The translations under genes and the position numbers were made by a program. DNA of 64,000 nucleotides, taken from Ottelia alismoides (lineage: Eukaryota > Streptophyta > Magnoliopsida > Alismatales > Hydrocharitaceae). Below are positions 21,130 through 31,258 of this stretch, in pieces. The notes under the pieces are model-generated. The model was not told where the DNA came from. It made no database searches and saw only the letters and a program-made list of their open reading frames with translations. Each line of letters opens with the position of its first letter. The first letter of the stretch is position 1. The stretch lies in the NCBI GenBank assembly GCA_037367405.1, contig JAZKJV010002623.1:729424-793423 (forward strand), in the 5' to 3' direction.

Positions 21130-21786
21130 TCAGGTTATTGGGGTTAACGCGAACCTGTCTTGGGATGTAGGTCTTGGGTGCGGTGAACTCATCATGCCAA
21201 CGTGAAAGCCGATTGATGTCGTCTCTCTGATCATACCGCTCATTGTGGATGAGTTTGAGATCATCGAGGATTTTCTGTAAGTTAGAGGTGCTTGAAGATA
21301 CGGCTCTGTGGTCTTGCCTCTAGGATTGTTGCTGCTGACCCTACTGCGGTCTGTTAGGTCCCTGATGGACCTGCTAACGATACTTGCTTTGCTTATAAGG
21401 ATATTGATGTTGTTGATGCGGTTGAAACTAGCAATATAGAGGCCGAGGTGGTATTGTGAGCGTTGTTGCTGGTGGTACTGCGTAGCATCGAGATCATTGG
21501 TGTACAAGATCCCATTCACCTCCCATACTTGTGGGGACTCCTCATTGACCGTCTTGATGGTTGTTTCTATGAACTGACTTTCATGGACCTCAGGCTGACT
21601 TGGAGTCCATGTACTGTTAGACCCTTGTATGAGCTGCTCTTGAATGTGGTTTACTCGGTAAATGGGTGTAGGAGGTGTAGACGAGGAAAGTACCTTGATC
21701 TTGGATACTCTATCAGCTAATTCCACCATATGTTTTGGAAGCTTGGAGTGGTTCTCCCATTCGGTGAGCTTGTGTATTTCTCTCAC
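21130..21786 (-). pseudogene. E2 gag C-terminal part
   Basis: The 218-residue frame starts with REIHKLTEWENHSKLPKHMVELADRVSKIK, split here as a coiled-coil-like segment, and continues to EESPQVWEVNGILYTNDL and a Gln-rich tail. It matches the E4 gag tail (RLPKQVEELIERVAKIK and EEPPQVFEINKLWYSHDP). The capsid domain that precedes this part in E4 (about residues 150-330) is missing in E2. Gln-rich tails are common in Athila-type gag proteins. Confidence 0.7.
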
Positions 21787-22252
21787 CTTCTTCTCGATCT
21801 GGTCAACCTTAGTTGATCACTGATTGTCTCATTTCTTAACTATCCAAGCTCCTATCTATGTATTCCATTTCTCTACTATGCTTGTGTAAGCCTGGCTAGA
21901 ATGTCCCTCAATTTGTCGTGATCTTCCTCATAATCCATGCTTTTCTTGGAAGGCATCTTGTTGTATTGGTCTTCTTCACCTTCAGAATACTAAGGGTTTG
22001 AATTAATATGATGGCAAGAAGGTGATCTAGAAGCATAGAGGTAAGAATCTTCCTCGATGTGGTGCGAGAAGAGATGGTTGGTACGAGTTTTCATAATAAA
22101 GAATGAATTATTAACCTTGGACTCCTGGAAGGAGTGTTCATGAAACCAAGGGGATTCAAGGGAAAAGTGTACATGAACCCGTGAGGATGGTCGATTTGGA
22201 GAGGTCAACGAGAGGCTCGTAGATTCCGAGCAAAATTACCCCAATCCACCAT
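21787..22252 (-). pseudogene. E2 gag N-terminal part
   Basis: ATG at 22252-22250 (minus) starts MVDWGNF, the counterpart of MTDWGIS at 51705 in E4. The downstream frames (for example 22208-21990) keep HVHFSLESPWFHEHSF and HHIEED, like the E4 HDPLEFWIPHT and EEDHHLS context, but are separated by frameshifts. QYNKMPSKKSMDYEED corresponds to the EDKMPPKRPPDEGEH stretch of E4. It then jumps to the C-terminal part. Confidence 0.6.
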
Positions 22253-23660
22253 TGTTTATATCAAAAGGTTTGAATTAAGAGAACGATGTGAAATGATGAG
22301 TGGTAGGAAGGGCGCTAAGAGTGCAGTCTGTGAATACACACCCCTGAATACAAACACAAAGGCAACCCAAAATTCAGCAACTCAATACTGTGAAGGTCGT
22401 AAAGATTCGCCAATTATCTTGTCTACTTTAGTTGGTGATAAATGCAAATTTTTAAAAGAGTTAACAAGTTGTTAGGTGCATGTATTTCTCTAAAGACTAG
22501 CCCGACTCTTATGACTAGTTGCACCTATTTTCAACCAGTATGGGAGTAAGTGCAGACTGCATAAATACAATTACCTGTTACTTGAGGATGGATCCATATG
22601 CAATGCCCTCTAAACCCCCACTCTGCTAAGGAAATATAGACCATTTACCGACTACCGATAGATCCTCACTTAAAAGTAGCTAATAATTTTTGTAGAATCA
22701 GTAGTCAATTTGAAAATCCTGACTTGGTTCTATCTTAGTGTCCATCCCTATCTCACTTGCAAGTAAAATAAAACAATGAGGGGATTATTATCCCAAAACA
22801 ATTTCAATTTTAATGTAATTTTTTGGTTCAAATTGTATTAGCAGTCCTGATTTTAAGCATTATTTTCATTGAATTTAATCCATTATACAAAGCATGCCTA
22901 ACGAATAGTCATGATTTCATTTAATATTAAGTGATAAATTCAAGTGAAAGGGAGTCGAGAAAAGCTGATGCAACGATAAAATCAATGATGCATGCTCAAT
23001 TCAGAAGACTTATAGTTATCCACGTGCTCTACATGCAGGAAGCAATACAGAATTGAAAATTTCATATTATATGAAATGCATGCTACGCGAAACTACACCT
23101 AGTAGATATTTCTAATTAGCGGGATGAAGTGAATTGAATTTAACCATGTTAAAATGATCTAAGTATGTATAGTGAAAGTGCACGTGTGGTTCTAAATTAC
23201 GAAGGGCACATACAAGTTTAAAATTACACTACTCTGTGCCTATCCTAAATTCGCCAACATCAAATCGAGCCCTACCCTCTTTGGAGAGTGAAACAGGTCC
23301 GACACACCACAGAAAAAGTCCAATCTCTTACTCACGTGAGACCCCGATCAAGAACTGTAAAAAATGATTAATTACAAATTAAAAGATGAACACTCTTTCT
23401 CTAAAAATTAAGTTCTTCATACATTTGGTTGCTTCGATTTGTGTTAGCTTCCAAGAAAGTCACTCCAAGTCCACTGAGTACCTCGCACAAAAAATGAAAG
23501 ATCCGATATTAGAGAAATGTTCATAGAAAAATACACAAAAATAAATAAATAAATATATTGGGAAAAAATGGATAAATAATACAAGAAAGATCGGTGGTCA
23601 AACTACATGGAGTGGAAAAACCTAAAAACTTGATTTTCTAGAAACAACCTAAGCCGTGTC
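22253..23660 (-). other. E2 5' leader, non-coding
   Basis: Minus strand: GGACTGCTAATAC (about 22846), TTGTTTTGGGATAATAATCCCC (about 22800-22780, arms GGGAT/ATCCC), a 'cttagcagagtgggggtttagag' block at about 22625, and 'agacaagataattgg' close to gag. The GGACTGCTAA and GGGA..TCCC motifs recur in E3 and E6. No ORF. Confidence 0.55.
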
Positions 23661-23678
23661 TCCCTGACATCGGTGCCA
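23661..23678 (-). other. E2 primer-binding site, tRNA-Asp (decayed)
   Basis: Minus strand TGGCACCGATGTCAGGGA, two bases from the LTR end; 14 of 18 positions match the complement of the tRNA-Asp 3' end. The substitutions fit an old copy. Confidence 0.7.
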
Positions 23679-24684
23679 TTTGAAGAACCCTAAAAAGCCC
23701 TCGTTAAGTACATGGAATTAATGTTGAATTTCATTGCAGACTGGAAATTCAGGATTGGTCAAAACCACCACTTAATTAATTATCAAATTAAAGCGAGTGG
23801 TCAATTTATTTTTTACTTGGGAAGTCCAAGGTCAAACTCAGGCAGGAAACTATCTCCTTAGGAAAATTTCTAAATGATCTAGACCTTAGGTTTTCATAGG
23901 AGAAGAATATTTATGTTATTTTTATTTTTTCTTTTTATGGATTTTTAATTAAAAATATATAATTAATTACGTAAATTATGATGCATGAATTTATAAAATA
24001 ATTTTAGTGCAAGAAAATAATGACATGCTATGTGGTGAGAAATAAGTAAATACACTATTTTTGTTGATTTTTAAATGATGTAATATGATGTAATGTGATC
24101 ATGCAAAGTGATGATAAATATGGAGTAGCAAGCCAAATCAATTATTCTAAATAGCCTCCCTTCAATCAATCTCTGAGATAACTTATCGACTAATATCAGA
24201 TTTATTTCCTAAATAAATATCGTGGCATGAGTTGTTGAGCACGATAATCAATGAATTAAACTACAAGTGCTCGAAATCAAACAAAATAGGACATTAATTA
24301 ATGTCTGTCAAATAATATCTTTGAAATAAAATCTCAGTGTTTAGTATGATATAAGATCAAATAAGCTTCAAAATGACATCAAGAGCATCAAAATATGATA
24401 AAAGATGCTCAAGATATGATCAAATGAATGCTCAAGGGCTTAAATGTAATTAAAATAAATACTTATATGCAAAATATACCCTTCTAGAGGGGCCTTTTGG
24501 TCATAATGCAGAGATGCTGGTATTCCAATGTAAATTACTCATGGCCAGAGTGTATCTGTAATTCCAAGAAGTTATGAGCGCATCAATACAATTTACCCAC
24601 AGAACACGTGCAAGGCACAAGACGTGGGACTCTTTGCTGATCTAGAAGGAGGAGGGGGGTAAGGGCACAATTTTCCAATGGAGG

Positions 24685-24701
24685 ACTGTGCGCCTCACAT
24701 G
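24685..24701 (-). promoter_or_regulatory. Decayed CACGTG pair before the TTGGAAAATTG block (E2)
   Basis: Plus-strand ACTGTG-CGCCT-CACATG; on the minus strand it reads CATGTG-N5-CACAGT, followed by TTGGAAAATTGTG. Position and following block match those in E1 and E4. Confidence 0.45.
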
Positions 24702-25833
24702 CTATCTAGAAGACTGGATGCTTCTGTAATTTGGTGGATCTACGGGGGTAGTGATGCATTTACCCCCCCATGTGTGCATAGAGCATGAGGGAGTCTTGGG
24801 CGGACTACAGACAGAGGGTAGGCGGAGGAGTGGTGGAAGCAGCTACAATCCTCTGGTGGAGCTTCTGGAGATGACGTCAGAGAAGGAGGGGTACCACCTA
24901 TAGCCATGCTCCTGGAGGGAAGTCGATGGCGTGGAGGAGATCTTCGCAGCGAACGGCGATGGCGAGGTGAACTAGGGGAGTGTGCGCCTCGACCGAGGTA
25001 GAGGGCTCCTAGAAGAAAGCGGAGGTGGCTATGGAGCTCCAAGAGGCAGTGTCGATGAAGATGGCTCTTGGAACTTCTAGGAGGCATCGATGAAGGTGGT
25101 GGAAGGAAGCTGCATGCGAGAGACGATGGCGACCGTGGAGGTCATTGATGGCGAGGGAGTTTCTCCAAGAGACACATGCCCATAGATGGTGCGGCCCAGT
25201 AGCTAGTGGCTGTTGGAGCGGGTCGAGGGCGGCCATCGCACGGTATGAGGCGGTGAAGCAGAAGGGCTCGATGGCACGACTGTTGAAGAGGCATAAAGAT
25301 TTAAGGCGGAGTTGGTGAGTGAAAGACAGGTAGAATTGGCGATGCAGATGGTGAACTGGGGTTCGGTGGATAATCGTGGTAAAGATAATGGAGCGGAGCA
25401 GAGATGATGTGGATACGATAGAGGGATCGATCAGGAAAGATTGAAGTAAATGACAAGAAAGAAACAGAGGAGGAAGGAAGAGAGGCAGAAGAATACGGGA
25501 AAAGACAGAAAAACATAAGAAAATGAGGAAGCAAAGTAGAGGAAGAAGACACGAGAAAAAGGAAGAAGAAGTTCACATGAGGTTTCACTAGGAAAGATGG
25601 AGCTTAGCGGAGCTCTATAATCACCTCAATGGAGCCGGCAAACTCCAGAAACTCATGTAGTAGAGGAGGTTGTTGAAGCTACTTCAAGGTCCTGAATGGA
25701 ACCTTGGATCACGCCAAGGATCTAGATGTCGGTCGTCGCCTGCAAGCATCGGAAGCACTATCACCGAACCCGGAGCGAATCTAGGCTCTCCCCCTCGTAG
25801 ATGGCGGATGATTGATCATGGGGATAGGGATTG

Positions 25834-25841
25834 CTTTTATA
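25834..25841 (-). promoter_or_regulatory. TATA box of E2 5' LTR
   Basis: Minus-strand TATAAAAG, same context ('gggattgcttttatagga' on plus) as in the 3' LTR at 4647-4654. Confidence 0.6.
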
Positions 25842-26059
25842 GGAAAGGGCGGTGTTCATAGGACAATCGTCGAGAAAATAAGAGGGCGTGATGGTTGCAA
25901 TCGAGGGGGTCAAGCTTGTTGTAGGAGATAAGATGGGGATAAGGTGATTGCAAGAGGAGGTCAACAGTGAGGGGTGGCCATTGGAGGGTTCGATCCGAAA
26001 TTGCATGAGGCGGAGTAGTAGAGAAGGTGGGGGCAGCGCAGAAGGCGGAGGCAACTGGG

Positions 26060-26631
26060 TGATGAATCTCGTATTCGTCATGCTAAAATCCAATTCTTAG
26101 TCCCCTTAATTAATTCAATAAAAATCACTGATAATTCATTCATTTTATCTTGTATAATATTGTGTATAAACTGCATATAATTAAACTTTATTTATTGTAT
26201 TTAATAATTATTATTTTATTTCTTCTCATTAAAAACCCATAAAAATTAGGTTAAGTACTAGTCTATAATTGTCCTAGCCCTTAAAAGAGATAAAAATACA
26301 AAAAATTGTAAAAACCCTAAAGTAGTATTTTTACATCTTAAAAATACTCCCCAAAAATACACTTTTTACAAATATTGGCTTTTTTTCCAACATGAAACTT
26401 GTAGATCTCATCGAGATCTACAGCTTTTATGCTTTGACTTTTTCCTAATTCTGCCTCTAACTAATTCTTTTTTATTTCCTTTGATTTTTGTATTTAATGA
26501 TTTTTTGGTGCGGTAAGGTAGCGCTCTCTGGAGCCGCCACATGGTCGCCCCCTCTTGTGCCACCCGACTCCTCTCCTAGCCGCTAGATCCCCCTGGCTTC
26601 CTTCCATCTCTGTTGTTTATCACTCACCGGC
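26060..26631 (+). repeat. E5: first 572 bp of another LTR
   Basis: Starts abruptly inside the E2 LTR (homology with 4876 ends here) with TGATGAATC-TCG-TATTCGTCA, the characteristic LTR start. It carries the CATGAAACTTGTAGATCTC hairpin at 26391-26431 and ends where the E6 LTR begins. The rest of E5 is not found in the window. Confidence 0.65.
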
Positions 26632-27645
26632 TGATGAATCCCCATTCATCACTCTTTATTCTTTTATTTTAGCTAATTATCTTGACAATGCATCATGTAA
26701 ATAGGTGTAAATACAATAACTTAGTAATATGCATGCATGTGTTAATAGTGCATAATTAGAATGTATTTGTGCACAAATAATAGAATAAAAAATAAAGATA
26801 AAAAGAAGGAAGTATTTATAATAAATACTGAGTGACCCAAACCCCAAGAGAAGGCCAAGCACTGGCCTGATTGCCAAATAAAATAAGTAAAGAGAGATAG
26901 GGCCACTCTACCTTGTATATATATGGTGTATACATACATTATTTTTGTAAAAATAAAAATAAAAATAAGTTTTCACTTCCTTGTACATAATTCTAAAAAA
27001 TAAAATAAAAATTAGAAAAAAAATAAAAAGAAAATAAAAACTCTCTCTCACTTGTACATAATACATGTATATAGGTTTCCTTCTCTATTTATTTTATACT
27101 TGTAAATAAATAAAAAAATAAAAAATGGTTCTATACTCCAAACATTATTTTATAAATAAATAAAATATAAAATTGAAGTATTTGTGCAAAAAATAGCAAA
27201 TTAAAAATAATTGTACAAAATACATAGATATATTATACCTGTATATAATACATTATATTATATATACAATAAATTATTTTTCATAAAAGTAAATAAAAAT
27301 CAAAGAAAAATAGTTTGAAAAGAAACATTTTTCATTTTATACACTTTTTAATTTAAATGATTTATTATTTTTTTATTAAATTTGTAAATATTTTTGTAAA
27401 TCCGATTTTCTAATTAGTCCACAGCAGATCGTTGACTCGAGTCAACGCCCTCTTCCAGGGCCCGACCCGACTGCTCTGCCGAACCTTCTTCTTCCATTTA
27501 TCCCAGGCGGATCACGCATGCCCTTCGCCCGAAACTTCGCCCGTGTCTTCCCCATGGATCCAAGATCCTCGCGGATCCCTAGGAAAGCACAGATCTTCTG
27601 CGGTTCGCGCGTTTCGACCCGATCTCTCTAGCCACGTGGGACTGC

Positions 27646-27652
27646 TATAAAA
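27646..27652 (+). promoter_or_regulatory. TATA box of E6 LTR
   Basis: TATAAAA, 1014 bp after the LTR start, with a CACGTG word 15 bp upstream (27632-27637). Confidence 0.6.
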
Positions 27653-27890
27653 TCTCTCCTCCGCCTCCCCAGGTCGGCAGCTCGTGCCTCGCTCCCTCTC
27701 GATACCCTAGCCACCTTCAGCAGAGTGACGGCCGCCTGGAGTGCCGCCTGGCGTTCGATTTGGTGCAGTGACATTATAGCTCAATCTTCGGGGCTGGAGA
27801 TCCGCTGCGAGCAGCCTTCCGTTGCTTGGTTGAGGCCATCACCCCATCATCCCCTTCACCTGGAGCTGAGGAACACGTTCCGACCTTCAG

Positions 27891-28204
27891 GTAACCCTTT
27901 TATCCTCAACATTTATCATTTCAATATGTTCTTTCCACCTGGCGATGCCACTCGATCACCAGCTCCGACCAACCGGTCGGAGCTCTGTTACCCACCTCCA
28001 GCAGCTCCGATCGATCCATACACTCGCCCCCATCTAGCTCCGCAACCTGATCACCCCGAGCCTCGATCATCACGTTGAGATTAGGATTTAGGTCTCCCCT
28101 ACCATCTTCGCCGGAGATCAGCACCTGCCCCCTTCCGCTTCTTTTGATTGGAGTCCAAATAACCTAGATCGGAGCATTGCCCCAAGTCCCAGCTACCTTT
28201 GCAG
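27891..28204 (+). other. Putative intron inside E6 LTR
   Basis: Donor TTCAG|GTAACC at 27891 and acceptor CTACCTTTGCAG|GTGAAC ending 28204; 314 bp. The donor lies 245 bp after the TATA box, compared with 267 in E3 and 247 in the E4 3' LTR. Confidence 0.45.
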
Positions 28205-29952
28205 GTGAACGAGTGAGCTGAAGACCCCCGATCCCAGCCATCTGAGACTTGTCGGAGTAGTCCCAAGTCCCCTTCATCGTCACGCCTATCCTATGATAGC
28301 TGCTCCATCGGGTCTGCACAGTCAACACGGAAGACTTCCACGACTCATCCGGTGCTTCCCAATTGACCATCGGAGCTAAGGATCATCTCCTGTGCTTCGA
28401 TGAAGTTCGCCCTCGAGCTGTTCATCCAGGCTGCTTCTACACCATTGGATTAACCCCTTTCTTCCAGATAGCATCCGGATCGTTGACACAACAACCTTTC
28501 CAAACCGTTAGATGTCAGATCTGGCCTCCATCTGTGCCCCACGATCTGACCATTTCTGGAGCATCAGATCTGACCCCTGACGCCATCAGAGCCGTACATT
28601 CTTGCCTTTTCAGCGACTGCCACGTATCCCCATGTGCCTCTCACATGCTTCAAGGGTATATTGATCTTTCCCCCTTGCGTTTATTTTAGTTTATGTTTTG
28701 GTCTGTAAAATAAAAGTTAAAGTTGAACCTTTTTGTAATATAGTCCTTGTAGTTTCTGTGATTTGCATTTTAGTCCTTCCAGTTTGGAGACACGTGTGTA
28801 ATTACGTGCATAGTGGTGTATTTGCACTTTTATTCTGGATGTTTTCCTGTGTTATGGTTTGAATGAAAGTTTTTCAAAATTTACATTTATGCCCCTATGA
28901 ATGTGGTTTTGGTGCATGTGCGGATTTAGTTGGATAAATTGTAGATTTGAACCCGAGCTTTCTATACTTGTTAATGTTTGGTCTAGAAACTTAAGAATAT
29001 TTGCATATAGGTCCCCGTAACCTGTGTGTGCTGTCTTTAGTCAAATAAATATCAAAACTACTCCGAAAATTCTAAAAATTTTGCACGTAGCTCCTACTAC
29101 TGTGTAGTATTTTTGTTAATTTTTGTGATGAATTTTGATTGTATTTACTATTTTATAAAATTAAAAACCTAAAAAGTATCTCTATATATTTTGAAAAATC
29201 AATTAAAAATGAAAAAATACCTTCAAAAATTCTAAAAAATTCGTGTATGCTTGTTTTGTCTTGTTTTAGTTTCTTGATTTTTATTCCATTACCTTTTATA
29301 AAAACACCTAAAAATTATAAAAAACTAAAATCCTTATGAAAATCATTAAAATTCTACAAAATAAAAAAATGTGTTTTTAGTTCCTGTAAGTAGATTTTAT
29401 TTTATACTTTCACATAAAATTACTGCTAGGATTTTATACATATTTTATATAATTTTAATTTGCCTTTATATCCAGGATGTACATAACTTGCTGCTTTTGG
29501 TCTTCTTTCATTTTTAGAAAATTACATAAAAATCAGAAAACCCCCATAAAATACCCAAAAATATCTGAGTATTTTTTTAAAAATATAAAAATATGTTTGT
29601 TCTAAATTTTTGAGTAATTGTAAGCCTTTAAATAATTGCTTGAGTGTGCTCTCTTTGCCTTTTCATTACTTCTTCTCTTAAAAAGAAAATATTAAAAAAA
29701 CAAAAAACCAGAAAAAATTCCTGTATTTCTTGGATTACCTGAATACTTCGTAGGTTTCATTCTGTGCTTCTTGTGTTCAACCCTGGTGGCTATACCAGGT
29801 TAAATAAATTGCAAGACCGCTTGCTTTGCTTTCTCATACTTGATTGATTTCTATGGTGGTCTGATTTTTCTAGTTGAGACCGGTTCAAGTGGTTGAGGTT
29901 GCAACGACCTTTGATATCACTTAACCTTAGTCGCTCGGGCCGCTCACCAGAA

Positions 29953-29970
29953 TGGCGCCGTTGCCGAGGA
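29953..29970 (+). other. E6 primer-binding site, tRNA-Asp
   Basis: TGGCGCCGTTGCCGAGGA begins three bases after the LTR and matches the complement of the plant tRNA-Asp 3' end at 17 of 18 positions. Confidence 0.85.
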
Positions 29971-31258
29971 GCACGGCTTAGTAGTCGGTTTTCTTGATTC
30001 TTTATTTGCTTCTAGTGTTTGTTTTTCTAACTCTGATCTGACATATTTTTTGTTTCTCTCTTTCTTGCGAGGGGGCCCGACGAGCGAGGACGGTATTCCT
30101 AGGAGTGCTGGTGCACCCGAGCGAAGCGGAGGAGGCTCGTTTCTTCATCGAGCAGTAGGAGAGCGTAGGAGAAGAGGAGTAGAAGACTTGGAGGATTTTA
30201 TTGTTGTTTAGAACTTTTTAGTACTTTATTATTGTAATAATACAGGTACTCGGACTATTTGGACTTGGCTTATCGGGGTCTTTTTCGCCGAGCACCGATG
30301 TCCTCGGGGGACCTCACTACGGTTTTTTGCCGATTTTGCTTTTTTGCCTTTTTTTATTCTCGAAGGATTTAGCCCTTAGCCTTAGGAATTTCATTGATTG
30401 TGACATAATTAATTAAGGCCCAACTCTAATCATCTGCGTGCACCTATATATCGTTAATTGGACTTAATTAATTAAATCTCAAGAAAAAGTTAGTTTAATT
30501 AGGCCCGAGTCCACGTGTCGTGAGGAACCGCATACAACGCTAGTAGGACCCGTTGTGGCGGGCACGGAGTGGTTCCCAAGATCGGACTCCGGACTTGACC
30601 TGATTGGCTAGCTATTATTCTTCTCTTGTAGAAATTGCTTCATCTAAGGCCGTTTTCTTCTTACATCATATATGTAGTTTTATTCTTGTCTTTCAATTTA
30701 TGCGCTGATCACCCTGCATGTAGAGAGCTGGAGTCAGGTATATATTTCTTACTCTGCATGCATCATCGTGTTTGATCACGCATCAGCTTTTTCGACTTCT
30801 CCCCCCTGTTTTGGACTTAAAATAATCAGGAGATCGAAAAATTTATTAGGCATTGCTTGTTATTGAAAAATACTTAAATAGAAAACCATAAAATTGGGAC
30901 TGCTAAACACACTTGATCATAAAAGACACTCACCAAAAAATTTGTCTTGGGAGAGCAATTCCCTCCTTGTTTGGTTTGGACGAGAGAGAGAGAGTGACAC
31001 GTACACTAGGATAGAGCCATATAAGAACTCTTGATAGACTACCGACCTTTTATACGGGACAGTCTATTGAGAGCATTTGGTTCCTACTGGCTCTCTTAAC
31101 CGCTCTGATAGTCTAAAATATCACCTAATAAAATCGACAAGATAAATGACCGAACTTTTACGGTCATCAGCTCAATTTGAGTAGGTGAATTGGGGGTTTG
31201 TTTTTCCTGATCTTGTTTGTTTCCAGATCTCATCCGCCTTCCTCTCCACATCACGATA
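29971..31258 (+). other. E6 5' leader, non-coding
   Basis: Holds 'gagcgaagcggaggagg' near 30119, GGGACTGCTAAACAC at about 30897, and TTGGGAGAGCAATTCCCTCC at about 30948 with GGGA/TCCC arms; the last two are shared with E3 and E2. A pyrimidine-rich TTGTTTGTTTCCAG precedes gag at about 31226 and could be a splice acceptor. No ORF before gag. Confidence 0.55.

Larger units (their letters stand above)
3714..26059 (-). mobile_element. E2: old minus-strand Athila-type element, split by E1, E3 and E5/E6
   Basis: Read on the minus strand the order is 5' LTR (26059 to 23681), PBS, leader, gag, protease, RT start, [E3], RT end, RNase H, integrase, 3' UTR and 3' LTR (6038 to 3714). It is the host of the other insertions, hence the oldest here. 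It is clearly dead: gag lacks its capsid domain, about 64 codons of RT including the catalytic FMDD box are missing at the E3 junction, RNase H has lost its first motif, and integrase is riddled with stops. Both LTRs are incomplete in the window; the complete LTR would be about 3.5 kb (1160 + 1180 + 1210 bp, pieced from the two copies). Confidence 0.85.
23681..26059 (-). repeat. E2 5' LTR, partial
   Basis: The minus-strand LTR ends at 23681 in TTCA next to the PBS. Its first part (about 1.16 kb) is missing because E5 interrupts at 26060. It overlaps the 3' LTR copy over 24897-26059. The TATA box is at 25834-25841 (minus, TATAAAAG). Decayed CACGTG pairs lie at 24605-24621 and 24685-24701. About 23900-24480 is AT-rich U5 without features I can name. 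Confidence 0.8.
26632..29949 (+). repeat. E6 5' LTR (3318 bp)
   Basis: TGATGAAT-CCCC-ATTCATCA start and CA end at 29949 followed by a PBS. AT-rich from 26650 to 27410, GC-rich from 27420 to 28660 with the TATA box at 27646 and a putative intron 27891-28204, then AT-rich U5 with 'gcattttagtccttcc'-type phrases. The long AT-rich tract 26940-27420 holds no other signal. Confidence 0.75.
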
